64,000 bases of DNA from Terriglobia bacterium (GCA_020073565.1 JAIQEY010000033.1:1-64000); one strand, 5' to 3'. Counted from the stretch's first letter, positions 8,586 to 17,101 are shown. The notes: a model not told the origin generated them from the letters alone. Program-made: numbers and translations.

Positions 8586-9791
8586 CTACAGCGAACCGAA
8601 GTACTTCCGCATCCGCTCTAGCGCCTTGTCCAGATTCTCCATCGACGTCGCGTACGAAATCCGGACATGCTCCGTCGTCCCGAAACCCTCGCCCGCCACG
8701 GTCGCGACGTGCGCCTTGTGCAGCAATCCATGCGCGACGTCGGCGCTGCACTTGATGCCGCTCTTCCCGAAGAACGCCGACACGTTCGGATACGCATAGA
8801 ACGCGCCTTCCGGCATGGTGCACTTCACGCCCGGAATCGCACGCAGCCCGCCGATGATGTGATCGCGCAGCCGGATATACTCCGCGCGCATGTCAGCCAC
8901 GCACTGCTGCGAACTCGTCAGCGCCGCCACCGCCGCTTTCTGGACGATCGAAGTCGGATTCGAAGTCGACTGGCTCTGCAACTTCGTCACCGCGCCGACT
9001 ACCGCCGCTGGACCAAGCGTATATCCCAGCCGCCATCCAGTCATGGCATAAGTCTTCGAGAGCGAACCCACGACCAGGAAGCGGTCGCGATATTCGTTCA
9101 ACGAGCCGACCGAAAAATTCTTCCCCGTGTAGTTCAGATACACGTAGCACTCATCGGAAATCACCCAGATGTCGCGCTCGCGAGCCATGGCCACGACTTC
9201 GGTCATATCCTCGGGACTCATCACGGCGCCGGACGGATTTGACGGTGAGTTCAGAATGATGAGCTTCGTTTTGGGCGTGACCAGGCGCGCCACCATATCG
9301 ACGGTGACCCGGAACCCCTGCGATTCGTCGGCATGCAGCAGCACGCACTTGCCGCCGACGTAATTCACCATGTCTTTGAACGACACCCAGTAGGGCACCG
9401 GCAGAATGACTTCGTCGCCGTGATCCACCAGTACTGAGATCACATTGAACAGGGCATGCTTGCCGCCCACCGAGGCGCAGACTTCCTCGCGCTTGTACGC
9501 CGATCCGAAGTCGGTTCCGTGACGCTTGATAATCGCGTCCTTCAGTTCAAGCGTGCCGCCCACCGGTGTGTACTTCGAAAAATTGGCGTTAATCGCCGCG
9601 ATGGCCGCGTCTTTCACGTGCTGCGGGGTCGCGAAGTGTGGCTCGCCGGCGGTGGCGTCGACAACATCGATTCCCTGCTGGCGCAACTTATCGGCTTCCG
9701 CCACCGCGGCCATGGTGGCCGAAGGCTCAATGCGGTTAATGCGTTCCGTCAGGCGGACGGGGTGGGTAATGGGCGTAATTACGGTGCTCAT
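8586..9791 (-). CDS. Aspartate aminotransferase, class I PLP-dependent
   Basis: Transfers the amino group between aspartate and 2-oxoglutarate. The PLP lysine lies in SLSKTYAMTGWRLGY; NSPSNPSGAV, DECYVYLNY and the C-terminal EHVRISYA (substrate-binding arginine) are typical of the Ib subgroup found in thermophiles and many soil bacteria, some of which also use prephenate. 401 aa is typical. Its start overlaps the coaD stop by 4 bp (ATGA), so the two are translationally coupled, coaD being upstream. Confidence 0.92.
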   Translation of the reverse strand: MSTVITPITHPVRLTERINRIEPSATMAAVAEADKLRQQGIDVVDATAGEPHFATPQHVKDAAIAAINANFSKYTPVGGTLELKDAIIKRHGTDFGSAYKREEVCASVGGKHALFNVISVLVDHGDEVILPVPYWVSFKDMVNYVGGKCVLLHADESQGFRVTVDMVARLVTPKTKLIILNSPSNPSGAVMSPEDMTEVVAMARERDIWVISDECYVYLNYTGKNFSVGSLNEYRDRFLVVGSLSKTYAMTGWRLGYTLGPAAVVGAVTKLQSQSTSNPTSIVQKAAVAALTSSQQCVADMRAEYIRLRDHIIGGLRAIPGVKCTMPEGAFYAYPNVSAFFGKSGIKCSADVAHGLLHKAHVATVAGEGFGTTEHVRISYATSMENLDKALERMRKYFGSL

Positions 9792-10330
9792 GATTTCTTT
9801 TTCCTGCTCCGGCGCGCGGGTTGCTCGGTCTCTTGGAACTTGTGCGCCACATCTATTTTCTCATGGAGTTTCTGCGCCACGAGCGCGGGCACCAGGCAAT
9901 CGATGCTGCCGCCCAGTTGCGCGATTTCGCGCACCAGACGGGAACTTAAGTAGGAATACTTCTCGGCCGGCATCATGAAGACCGTTTCCAGGGTGGGCTG
10001 GAGTTTCCGGTTCATGAGCGCCATCTGGAGTTCGTACTCATAGTCGCTGATGGCTCGGATGCCCCGCAGCACGGCGGTCGCCTCGACACGCAGCGCGTAG
10101 TCCACAGTCAGGCCATCGAACGTATCGACTGTGACGTTCTCGAAGCCCGCCGTCATCGACTCCAGCATCTGCCGGCGGTCGGAAACGCTGAACAGCGGGT
10201 CTTTCTCCGGATTGCGCAGGATGGCGACCACCAGTTCGTCAAAAATCTTGCTGCCACGCTCGATGAGATCAAGATGCCCATTCGTAGGGGGATCGAAGGT
10301 TCCAGGATAGATGACTTTGATGCGCTTCAC
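9788..10330 (-). CDS. coaD: Phosphopantetheine adenylyltransferase
   Basis: Penultimate step of coenzyme A synthesis (ATP plus 4'-phosphopantetheine to dephospho-CoA). YPGTFDPPTNGHLDLIERG is the HxGH nucleotidyltransferase motif, and the ISDYEYELQMALMNRKL and YSYLSSRLVREIA segments are diagnostic. 180 aa is slightly longer than the usual ~160 because of a basic C-terminal tail (RRSRKKKS) that overlaps the next gene. GTG start. The window also encodes panB and panC for the pantothenate half of the CoA route. Confidence 0.95.
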   Translation of the reverse strand: MKRIKVIYPGTFDPPTNGHLDLIERGSKIFDELVVAILRNPEKDPLFSVSDRRQMLESMTAGFENVTVDTFDGLTVDYALRVEATAVLRGIRAISDYEYELQMALMNRKLQPTLETVFMMPAEKYSYLSSRLVREIAQLGGSIDCLVPALVAQKLHEKIDVAHKFQETEQPARRSRKKKS

Positions 10331-10389
10331 AGGGCCTCGCCGGGAAAGGAAGATTGTATGCGGCGGAAAGAGGGGATGGCAACGAGGGG

Positions 10390-10425
10390 GATGGAGGGAC
10401 GGGCGAGGGCGCCCATCCCTCCGTC
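10390..10425. repeat. Palindromic repeat, GGGCGAGGGCGCCC type
   Basis: GATGGAGGGACGGGCGAGGGCGCCCATCCCTCCGTC forms an imperfect hairpin between coaD and recA. Related copies are at 28486 and 29711. It sits just downstream of recA and might also stop or stabilise that transcript. Confidence 0.65.
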
Positions 10426-10437
10426 AAACAACACGAT

Positions 10438-11547
10438 CTATCGCCGGGCCGCCGGGACCTTGGCTGCCTCCGAGGCCGACGGCATCGTAGTCACCCGCCC
10501 CTGCGTGCCCGTGGCCTGCGCAGCGGCAGCCGGAGCCGCCGGTTGCGCCGCCGCCGGAACCATTCCCAGAGCCTTGCGCACTTCGGCATCCAGCTTCGCC
10601 ATCGTGTCCTTGTTTTCCTTGAGGAATGCGCGGGCGTTCTCGCGTCCCTGCCCAATCCGCTCGCCCTTGTAGCTGAACCAGGAACCTGATTTTTCCAGAA
10701 TATTGACATTTACCGCCAGGTCCAGCAGATCGCCTTCGCGGGAAATTCCTTCCCCATAGAGAATGTCGAACTCGGCCTCGCGGAATGGCGCGGCCACTTT
10801 GTTCTTCACAATCTTGACCCGCGTCCGCGAGCCCGTGACCACGTCACCTTCCTTGATCGCCGCAATCCGCCGGATATCAATCCGCACCGACGAATAAAAT
10901 TTCAGAGCGCGTCCGCCCGTCGTGGTTTCCGGATTGCCGAACATCACGCCAATCTTTTCGCGGATCTGGTTAATGAAGATCAGGCAGGTGCGCGACTTGG
11001 CCACCGTCCCCGTCAGCTTACGCAGCGCCTGCGACATCAAGCGCGCCTGCAGGCCCATGTGGCTGTCGCCCATTTCGCCGTCGAGTTCGGCCTTCGGGAC
11101 GAGCGCCGCCACCGAGTCCACCACCAGCACGTCAATCGCGTTCGAGCGCACCAGCGCCTCGGTGATTTCCAGCGCCTGCTCGCCGTAGTCAGGCTGCGAA
11201 ACCAGCAGGTTGTCTACGTCCACGCCCAACTTCTTGGCATACGCCGGATCGAGCGCATGCTCGGCATCGACGAACGCCGCCATGCCGCCGGCCTTCTGCG
11301 CCTCGGCAATGACCTGCAAGGCAATGGTCGTCTTGCCGGACGACTCCGGCCCGAAGATTTCGACCACCCGCCCGCGCGGCACTCCTCCCACACCCAGCGC
11401 GGCATCAAACGAAATCGCGCCCGTCGAAATCACCGCGATCGGGACGATGGCTTCCTTCGACCCCAGCCGCATGATGGAACCTTTGCCAAACTGCTTTTCG
11501 ATTTGTGCAAATGCGAGATCAATTGCCTTGCTGCGCTCGTCGGCCAT
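10438..11547 (-). CDS. recA: Recombinase RecA
   Basis: ATP-dependent strand-exchange protein for homologous recombination and SOS induction. Walker [10 protein letters not shown] at residues 66-74; [42 protein letters not shown] contains Walker B and loop L2. 369 aa; the C-terminal ~40 residues are an Ala/Pro/Gln-rich tail rather than the acidic tail of enterobacteria. A small inverted repeat GAAC-AG-GTTC lies 13 nt upstream of the ATG (11561-11570), overlapping the leader; its 2-nt spacer differs from the Gram-positive LexA box, so I do not call it an SOS box. Codirectional with coaD, 107 bp upstream. Confidence 0.98.
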   Translation of the reverse strand: MADERSKAIDLAFAQIEKQFGKGSIMRLGSKEAIVPIAVISTGAISFDAALGVGGVPRGRVVEIFGPESSGKTTIALQVIAEAQKAGGMAAFVDAEHALDPAYAKKLGVDVDNLLVSQPDYGEQALEITEALVRSNAIDVLVVDSVAALVPKAELDGEMGDSHMGLQARLMSQALRKLTGTVAKSRTCLIFINQIREKIGVMFGNPETTTGGRALKFYSSVRIDIRRIAAIKEGDVVTGSRTRVKIVKNKVAAPFREAEFDILYGEGISREGDLLDLAVNVNILEKSGSWFSYKGERIGQGRENARAFLKENKDTMAKLDAEVRKALGMVPAAAQPAAPAAAAQATGTQGRVTTMPSASEAAKVPAARR

Positions 11548-11785
11548 GAAAGCTGCTCCTGAACCTGTTCTTGAATTTGCGGGTATGAGTCTCCCGTAGC
11601 CTACACCCGCCGGCTGGAGTGATTAAGTGCGGGCTGTCACATCAGTTTCGGTCAGTTTAGCATAGAGCGAATGAAAAGCGAAGCGCGCAGGTGATCGAAT
11701 TGGTTCCGGGGCGACCATCTTTAGGGCCGGGAACGCCCAGCGCACGGAGGGCAAAGGATCACCGCCGAGGACCATGGGTTCTTGC

Positions 11786-11791
11786 TAGACT
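11786..11791 (+). promoter_or_regulatory. -10 box TAGACT, leaderless rsmI
   Basis: TAGACT ends 6 nt before the rsmI ATG, placing the expected transcription start at or next to the A of ATG. No Shine-Dalgarno fits in the gap. Confidence 0.5.
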
Positions 11792-11797
11792 TGCTTC

Positions 11798-12691
11798 ATG
11801 CAGGCGGCAGCCCAACCCGAAACCACGAACGGCCGCGGCACACTTGGCCCCGGGTCGTCTCTCTACCTGGTCGCCACCCCCATCGGCAATCTGGAAGACA
11901 TCACGCTCCGCGCCCTGCGCGTCCTGAAGGAAGTTGACCTGATCGCCTGCGAAGACACGCGCCAGACACAAAAGCTCCTTAGCCACTACGGCATCCAGAC
12001 GCGCACCGTCAGCTACCACGAGCACAACGAGATGACCAAAGCGGCTGAGCTGATCGTGGACCTCGAAAGCGGCGCCAAAATCGCGCTCGTCACCGACGCT
12101 GGCATGCCCGGCATCTCCGACCCCGGCTTCCGCCTGATCGCGCTCGCCATCCGCCATCACGTTCCGGTCGTCCCGATCCCCGGCGCATCGGCGTTCCTTG
12201 CGGCCCTGGTCGCCAGCGGACTGCCCACCGACTCCTTCCGCTTCAGCGGCTTTCTCCCCGCCAAATCCGGCCAGCGCCGCAAGCTGCTGGAGAGTGTCCG
12301 TGAGTCGCCAAGAACGCAGGTCTTCTACGAAGCTCCGCATCGGCTGCTGGAGACGCTAGCCGATGTAGTCGAAGTTCTGGGAAGCGACCGCCACGTAGTG
12401 GTAGCGCGCGAAGTAACGAAGCTCCACGAAGAGTTCCTTCGCGGGCGAGCCAAAGAAGTTCTGGCGCAGCTGAAGTCGCGAGGCGAGGTAAAAGGCGAAA
12501 TCACGCTGCTGATTGCCAAGCAGGAGAGCTCCGAGCCGCGAGCCGCGAGCTCCGAGCTAAGTGTCGCCCAGCGCGTGAAGCAAATCATGTCCGAAGAGAA
12601 GGTGGACGAAAAATCCGCGCTGAAGAAAGTTGCCAAGGAGCGCGGCATCGGCAAAAGCGAAGCCTACCGGGAACTGCAGCGAACCAAGTAG
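11798..12691 (+). CDS. rsmI: 16S rRNA (cytidine(1402)-2'-O)-methyltransferase
   Basis: SAM-dependent 2'-O-methylation of C1402 in the ribosomal decoding centre. LYLVATPIGNLEDITLRAL and ACEDTRQTQKLL are the hallmark N-terminal motifs; VTDAGMPGISDPGF and VVPIPGASA follow. 297 aa is normal. Between the catalytic domain and the C-terminal helical domain lie four exact 7-bp units (GAGCTCC/GAGCCGC) coding SSEPRAASSE, apparently an intergenic-type repeat inserted in frame. It is divergent from recA, with 250 bp between them, and begins with a -10 box 6 nt before the ATG. Confidence 0.93.
   Translation: MQAAAQPETTNGRGTLGPGSSLYLVATPIGNLEDITLRALRVLKEVDLIACEDTRQTQKLLSHYGIQTRTVSYHEHNEMTKAAELIVDLESGAKIALVTDAGMPGISDPGFRLIALAIRHHVPVVPIPGASAFLAALVASGLPTDSFRFSGFLPAKSGQRRKLLESVRESPRTQVFYEAPHRLLETLADVVEVLGSDRHVVVAREVTKLHEEFLRGRAKEVLAQLKSRGEVKGEITLLIAKQESSEPRAASSELSVAQRVKQIMSEEKVDEKSALKKVAKERGIGKSEAYRELQRTK
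12526..12557. repeat. In-frame heptamer array inside rsmI
   Basis: Four consecutive heptamers GAGCTCC, GAGCCGC, GAGCCGC, GAGCTCC followed by GAGCTAA. The same GAGC-type heptamers occur in intergenic repeats near 14100, 14500 and 58430. Confidence 0.8.
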
Positions 12692-12726
12692 CGCCGGCGT
12701 CCCCGCCCGTGTAGGCCAGGCACGTT

Positions 12727-13482
12727 CTACATCCCCGGCATCTTGCCCAGGAAAATCAAAACCATGTCGATCGTGTCGCACACCCCGTGCGCGACAATCG
12801 GCACGCAAAGATTGCGTCCCGTGCGCATGTACATCAAACCGAGCGCCAGCCCGGCGATCCCCTCTTCCGCCCAGCCCGTCAGCCCCTGATATCCGTGTGC
12901 GAAACCGAAGACGACACTCACAAGCACCAAGCTGACAATCCATGCCCGGGGCCTCCGGCCGCCCACATCCGCGACGCGGTGCATCAGGTACCCGCGCCAG
13001 ACCATCTCCTCGCCAAAGGCCGCCAGCGTCCAGGAAAGCGCAATGAAGAGCATTGTCATCTTGATATTCCCGGTGAGCATCCGAAACAGTTCCAGGTCCG
13101 GTTGCCTCCCGAGGAGCCTAGCCAGAATCGGCTGCGTGACCAGCAGCTGAAATGTTTCCAGCAGCGCCCCCAGGAAGACGCCAACGGCGATCGTCATGGC
13201 CCATGATCGGTAGCGAGTGAGCCCAACGTCCCGCCAACGCAACCTTCGCACTCGCAGAGAGATCCATCCCAGCAGAAGCAGCTCCGGAGTCTTCGAGAAA
13301 GGAATCCATCCTCGGTGATCTGCGTAGAAGATCAGGGCGACAATCAGGAATTCAGCGAGGGCGAGCCACTTACTGCTGCGCCAGCTCCCACCGGCCCCAG
13401 CGTTCTCGGCCCGCCGCGAGTCCGTCCCGACGCTGCCGCGTGCCGCCACGGTGATCATGTCGACCCTGCCCGATTCGTTCAA
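12727..13482 (-). CDS. CPBP family intramembrane metalloprotease
   Basis: Multi-pass membrane protein of the CPBP/Abi (CAAX protease and bacteriocin-processing) family. Motif 1 is EEMVWRGYLMHR (EExxxR), motif 2 FGFAHGYQG, motif 3 VAHGVCDTIDMVL; these residues form the glutamate/histidine active site. 251 aa with about six to seven hydrophobic helices. The start is TTG at 13482 because a strong GGAGGGAG lies 7 nt upstream. It converges on rsmI. The substrate is unknown. A second CPBP protein is encoded at 56760. Confidence 0.85.
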   Translation of the reverse strand: MNESGRVDMITVAARGSVGTDSRRAENAGAGGSWRSSKWLALAEFLIVALIFYADHRGWIPFSKTPELLLLGWISLRVRRLRWRDVGLTRYRSWAMTIAVGVFLGALLETFQLLVTQPILARLLGRQPDLELFRMLTGNIKMTMLFIALSWTLAAFGEEMVWRGYLMHRVADVGGRRPRAWIVSLVLVSVVFGFAHGYQGLTGWAEEGIAGLALGLMYMRTGRNLCVPIVAHGVCDTIDMVLIFLGKMPGM

Positions 13483-13593
13483 TCAGCAACTCCCTCCAAT
13501 TGCCTCGTCGGTCGAGTTTGACTATTTTTCCGGAGGCGGGCTCGACCGGACAGCCGGGGGCAGCTGTCCCTACGTGATTCCAGATGATCGCGG

Positions 13594-14052
13594 CTACTTG
13601 CTCAACTCCTTCTTCACCGCCTCGCTAACCACCTTTCCATCCACCCGCATCCCGGCGGCAGCGAAGCGGGCCATGGCGGCCTTCATCACCGAGCCCATGT
13701 CTTTCATGGTCGGCGCGGGAGTCATCTCGGCGATCGCGGCTTTCACTCCGGCGACGATGTCTTCCTCACCCGCAGCCTTGGGCAGGTAGGTTTCGATCAG
13801 TTTGATTTCGGCGGCTTCCTTGTCGGCCATCTCCTGGCGTCCGCCCTTGGTGAACTGCTCGATCGAGTCCTTGCGCTGCTTGATGAGCGTGGAGAGCACC
13901 TGCTGCGACTCCTTGTCGTCGAGCGGCGCCATCTTCTCGATTTCTTTGTTCTTGAGGGCGGTCTTTACCATGCGCAGGGTGGAGAGGCGTTGCTCCTCGC
14001 GCGCCTTCATGGCGGCGACAATGTCTTTCTGAATCTGGTCGATTAAAGGCAT
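13594..14052 (-). CDS. GatB/YqeY domain-containing protein
   Basis: 152-aa YqeY-type protein with the whole family signature: LIDQIQKDIVAAMKARE, LRMVKTALKNKEIE, KQRKDSIEQFTKGGRQEMADKEAAEI and the C-terminal GSVMKAAMARF. The fold equals the tail domain of GatB (Asp/Glu-tRNA amidotransferase); the stand-alone protein's role is uncertain. A TATAAT lies 6 nt upstream of its ATG, suggesting a leaderless mRNA. Upstream is a heptamer repeat region of about 110 bp. Confidence 0.9.
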   Translation of the reverse strand: MPLIDQIQKDIVAAMKAREEQRLSTLRMVKTALKNKEIEKMAPLDDKESQQVLSTLIKQRKDSIEQFTKGGRQEMADKEAAEIKLIETYLPKAAGEEDIVAGVKAAIAEMTPAPTMKDMGSVMKAAMARFAAAGMRVDGKVVSEAVKKELSK

Positions 14053-14058
14053 GCGAGG

Positions 14059-14064
14059 ATTATA
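14059..14064 (-). promoter_or_regulatory. -10 box TATAAT, leaderless yqeY-type gene
   Basis: On the minus strand CGCAGCGTTCTATAATC precedes the ATG with 6 nt after TATAAT. The identical 17-mer precedes the DUF1330 gene at 14476. Confidence 0.55.
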
Positions 14065-14065
14065 G

Positions 14066-14180
14066 AACGCTGCGCACTGCGAGCCTCGAGCTACGCGCTT
14101 CGAGCAATCAGTTTGCTCCTAGCTCGAGAGTCAGAGTCTCGTTGCCTACTTCTGCAATCTGACTTCTGACTTTTGACTTC
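14066..14180. repeat. Heptamer repeats, CGAGCTT and TGACTTC types
   Basis: Contains inverted GAGC-rich units (gcctcgagctacgcgcttcgagc ... gctcctagctcgag) followed by TTCTGCAATCTGACTTCTGACTTTTGACTTC with 7-bp periodicity. It fills the whole space between the yqeY-type and DUF1330 genes. Confidence 0.65.
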
Positions 14181-14185
14181 GGCAG

Positions 14186-14476
14186 CTATACTCCAGCCAT
14201 GAACACGGCATTGCCCAAGGTCTCGGCCAGGCGAAGCTGTTTCAGTTCGCGATACTCTTCGGAGTTGTACCAGCGATGCGCGTCTTCCAGGCTGGGAAAC
14301 TGGATCATCACGGGGAAGACCGGCTGGTAGGAGCCTTCGACGACTTCGAAAGGCCCTCCGATCACAAGGTAGCGGCCGCCAAACTTCTCCACTACGGGCG
14401 CAACGCGAGCTTTGTACTCTTCCATCTTCGCCGCGTCTTTGATCTCGCGAACATCGACCAGGTAATAGGCAGACAT
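14186..14476 (-). CDS. DUF1330 domain-containing protein
   Basis: 96-aa dimeric alpha/beta-barrel type protein. YLVDVREIKDAAKMEEYKARV, GGRYLVIGG and PSLEDAHRWYNSEEYRELKQLR are the DUF1330 signature. Function is unknown; the fold is shared with small monooxygenases and stress proteins. A TATAAT ends 6 nt before the ATG, so the mRNA is probably leaderless. It is divergent from the class V aminotransferase, with a repeat between the two promoters. Confidence 0.88.
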   Translation of the reverse strand: MSAYYLVDVREIKDAAKMEEYKARVAPVVEKFGGRYLVIGGPFEVVEGSYQPVFPVMIQFPSLEDAHRWYNSEEYRELKQLRLAETLGNAVFMAGV

Positions 14477-14482
14477 GGACAG

Positions 14483-14488
14483 ATTATA
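14483..14488 (-). promoter_or_regulatory. -10 box TATAAT, leaderless DUF1330 gene
   Basis: TATAAT on the minus strand, 6 nt before the ATG, in the same 17-nt context (CGCAGCGTTCTATAATC) as the yqeY-type promoter. Confidence 0.55.
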
Positions 14489-14489
14489 G

Positions 14490-14565
14490 AACGCTGCGAG
14501 CTGCGGGCTTCGAGCTAGGAGCGAACTGGTTGCTCGAAGCTCGCGGCTCGCAGCCTCGCACTTCC
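14490..14565. repeat. GAGC-type heptamer palindrome between divergent promoters
   Basis: Units like GCTGCGGGCTTCGAGCTAGGAGCGA pair with the inverted TGCTCGAAGCTCGCGGCTCGCAGC. It lies exactly between the -10 boxes of the DUF1330 gene and the aminotransferase gene. Confidence 0.65.
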
Positions 14566-14585
14566 CACGACGCTTACGAATCTTC

Positions 14586-14591
14586 TAGACT
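14586..14591 (+). promoter_or_regulatory. -10 box TAGACT for the class V aminotransferase
   Basis: TAGACT ends 9 nt before the ATG at 14601; no Shine-Dalgarno is present in GTTAGTTCC. Confidence 0.45.
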
Positions 14592-14600
14592 GTTAGTTCC

Positions 14601-15767
14601 ATGCTGCGAAAAAACAGGCTCTTCACTCCCGGACCCACTCCTCTTCTCCCGGCGGCGCAAAACGCGATGGCTGCCTATAGTGCGCACCATCGCACCGCCG
14701 AATTCCGTGCGCTGTTTTCGCGCGTGCTCGCCGACCTGAAAGAATTCATCGGCACGAAGAACGATGTGATCGTGCTGACCGCCTCCGGCACCGGGCTGAT
14801 GGAAGCCTCGATCTCGAACCTGACTTCGCCCGGCGACCGGGTGCTCGTGCTCACGGCGGGCAAGTTCGGCGAGCGCTGGACGTCGCTGGCAAAGGCCTTC
14901 GGATGCGCGATTGAAACCGTGGCCGCTCCCTACGGCAACACGATTCCGCTCGACGAAGTGCGCACCAAACTCACGCCTGACGTTCGCTGCGTGTACGTGC
15001 AAGCCACGGAAAGTTCGACCGGCGCGCGCCACGACGTCGAAGCAATGTCGAAACTGGTGCGCGCGCTGCCGGACACGTTGCTCGTCGTCGATGCCATCAC
15101 CGGGCTCGGCACCACGCGCTTCGACGCCGATGGCTGGGGCATCGACCTCATCATCGGAGGATCGCAGAAAGCGCTCATGATTCCACCCGGTCTGGCCTAT
15201 GGCGCGGTCAGCGAGCGAGCATGGCAGCGTATGGAGAAGACGAAATCTCCGCGCTACTATTTCGATCTGCGAAAGGAACGCAAAGCAGCAGAGAAGAGCG
15301 AGACCGCTTACACGCCAGCGACCTCCCTGTTCGCCGGATTAGCGGCCGCGCTCGACTACATTCGCCAACTGGGCGAAGGCAACCTGTCGGCGGGACGGGA
15401 CGAGCTCATCGCCAACGCCGAACTATGCGCCGCCATGACGCGGGCGGGAGTCGAGGCTCTCGGCTACAAACTGTTCGCGCCTAAGTCGCCTGCCGCGGCA
15501 CTGACGGCTATCGCTGCACCAGCAGGCATCGATTCGTCGACCATTGTGAAGCGGTTCCGCGAGCAATTTGGAGCCGTGGTCGCCAACGGACAGGCCGAAA
15601 TGAAAGGCCAGCTCTTCCGCATCGCGCATCTCGGCTACTACGATTACCTGGACACAGTCGGAGTGCTCGCCGCGCTCGAACACGTGACGGCGGAAGTGAC
15701 CGGGAGATCAGTAGATTTCGGCAGCGCAGTGCGCGCAGCGCAAGAAGTCTACGCAAAGGGGCACTAG
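14601..15767 (+). CDS. Class V aminotransferase (alanine-glyoxylate / serine-pyruvate type)
   Basis: PLP enzyme of fold type I. Features: N-terminal LFTPGPTPLLPAAQNAM, SGTGLMEASISNL, ESSTGARHD, DAITGLGTTRFDADGWGIDLIIGGSQKALMIPPGL (Schiff-base lysine in GSQKAL) and a C-terminal FRIAHLGYYD. 388 aa. The family includes serine-glyoxylate, alanine-glyoxylate and phosphoserine-like enzymes; exact substrates cannot be set. A plausible role is glycine/serine metabolism. Its promoter faces that of the DUF1330 gene across a palindromic repeat. Confidence 0.88.
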   Translation: MLRKNRLFTPGPTPLLPAAQNAMAAYSAHHRTAEFRALFSRVLADLKEFIGTKNDVIVLTASGTGLMEASISNLTSPGDRVLVLTAGKFGERWTSLAKAFGCAIETVAAPYGNTIPLDEVRTKLTPDVRCVYVQATESSTGARHDVEAMSKLVRALPDTLLVVDAITGLGTTRFDADGWGIDLIIGGSQKALMIPPGLAYGAVSERAWQRMEKTKSPRYYFDLRKERKAAEKSETAYTPATSLFAGLAAALDYIRQLGEGNLSAGRDELIANAELCAAMTRAGVEALGYKLFAPKSPAAALTAIAAPAGIDSSTIVKRFREQFGAVVANGQAEMKGQLFRIAHLGYYDYLDTVGVLAALEHVTAEVTGRSVDFGSAVRAAQEVYAKGH

Positions 15768-15802
15768 TTCGTAACCTGGAGTCAGCGTTCTTTTCTGATT
15801 GT

Positions 15803-15826
15803 TTTCCCGAGCGGAGCGAGGGATGC
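15803..15826. repeat. Solo REP-like core CCCGAGCGGAGCGAGGGA
   Basis: TTTTCCCGAGCGGAGCGAGGGATG matches the core at 5621 and the ends of the GIY-YIG element at 19135. It lies just past the stop of the convergent site-2 protease gene. Confidence 0.5.
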
Positions 15827-15834
15827 GGCAGTTC

Positions 15835-16977
15835 TTACGAATCCAGCGCCTCTTTTCGCAGCTTGCGGCTTTCGGCGAGCAGCGCCATCGAGTGCATCAG
15901 GTTCTGCAGCGTCACAATTCCGACCAGATGCTGTTCGTCGACGACCGGAATAATGCTCAGGTTGCGGGATGCGAGTTTGCGGAAGGCGGACGCGAGCGAC
16001 TCCTGCTTCGAAGCCACGTCGAAGATCCGGTTCATGGCGGCTTGCACGTAACCATTGCCTTCGGCGCGCAAGGCGTCGAGGATTTTCTGCTTCGAAATGA
16101 CACCCACCATGTCGCCGCCGCGTACGACCGGGAAATCGTCCTGCAGCGTGTGCACGGCCTTGTCGAGCGCATCTTCGAGCGTGTCGGCCGGTGAGAGTGT
16201 GGCGAAATCGGTGAGCATGATCTCTTCCAGACGAACTCTCTGGAGCACAGACTGGAACATCGCCGAGCGTTCTTCGAGTTGCGCGCCGGTAAAAAGAAAG
16301 AAGCCGATCATCATCAGCCAATAGCCATCCCATCGCGTCTCAGGGCGGGTGCTGATCAGCATTCCGAGCATGATCATCAGGATGGAAAAGACATTGCCGA
16401 TGCGCACGGCGCGCTGGGTCGCCTGCACCAGGTCCATCCGCCGGGTAAACAGCGCGCGCAGGACGCGGCCGCCGTCCATGGGATAGGCAGGCAGCAGGTT
16501 GAACAATCCGAGGTAGACATTTGCCCAAACCAGGCTGCGCAGCAAGGCGCTCCAATGGAGCAGGGGCTTTGCGGTGAGCGAAACGCCGTGCGCGACGCTG
16601 AGCAAAACCAGTGCAGAGATTCCGGCGATTGCAAGATTCACGAGCGGCCCGGCAATGGCAATGCGGATGTCGCGCTTCCAGGCATTGATCGGATCCGGGA
16701 CGGCATGGGCTTCGTCAAGGATGGTGACGCCGCCGATGGGCAGAAGGATAATGCCTTTGGCCGGAACGCCGGAACCGCGTGCGACCAGAGCATGGCCGAG
16801 TTCATGCAGGATCACGCTGCCGAGAAGGATGCCGAACAAGCCGAGGACGCGGAGAGCGGCGGTTGGATCCTGAGTCGCAGCGGTACTCCACAGAAAGACG
16901 AGCAAGAACAAGAATGTCAGATGGATACGGATTTCGATTCCGAATAGCCGTCCGACCGGGATGGACCAACTGCGCAT
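15835..16977 (-). CDS. Site-2 protease family (M50) with CBS domain pair
   Basis: Intramembrane zinc metalloprotease. IRIHLTFLFLLVFLW is the first helix; ILHELGHALVAR carries HExxH; NLLPAYPMDGGRVLRALF carries the third zinc ligand in the DGG motif. After six hydrophobic segments come two CBS motifs (about 130 C-terminal residues: TLEDALDKAVHTLQDDFPVV and NLSIIPVVDEQHLVGIVTLQNL) that probably sense nucleotides. The track ORF starts at 17154, but its first 59 codons read through a palindromic repeat; the ATG at 16977 (MRSWSIPVGRLFG) is where family similarity starts, giving 380 aa. Divergent from rsmD. Confidence 0.9.
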   Translation of the reverse strand: MRSWSIPVGRLFGIEIRIHLTFLFLLVFLWSTAATQDPTAALRVLGLFGILLGSVILHELGHALVARGSGVPAKGIILLPIGGVTILDEAHAVPDPINAWKRDIRIAIAGPLVNLAIAGISALVLLSVAHGVSLTAKPLLHWSALLRSLVWANVYLGLFNLLPAYPMDGGRVLRALFTRRMDLVQATQRAVRIGNVFSILMIMLGMLISTRPETRWDGYWLMMIGFFLFTGAQLEERSAMFQSVLQRVRLEEIMLTDFATLSPADTLEDALDKAVHTLQDDFPVVRGGDMVGVISKQKILDALRAEGNGYVQAAMNRIFDVASKQESLASAFRKLASRNLSIIPVVDEQHLVGIVTLQNLMHSMALLAESRKLRKEALDS

Positions 16978-17101
16978 AGAGACGCCTACCAGTATTCTAT
17001 CTAGATAGACACTGGTGGAAGGCCTGAAGTTGCTAAAAGGCGAATCGAAAGGGCTGGGGCGGAAGAAACTGGCGCAAGAGCATTTGCCGCTGCACGCTTT
17101 T

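Noticed and set aside
11561-11570. LexA/SOS box upstream of recA
   Set aside because: GAAC-AG-GTTC has a 2-nt spacer instead of the 4-nt spacer of the Gram-positive box and does not match the alpha-proteobacterial GTTC-N7-GTTC either.
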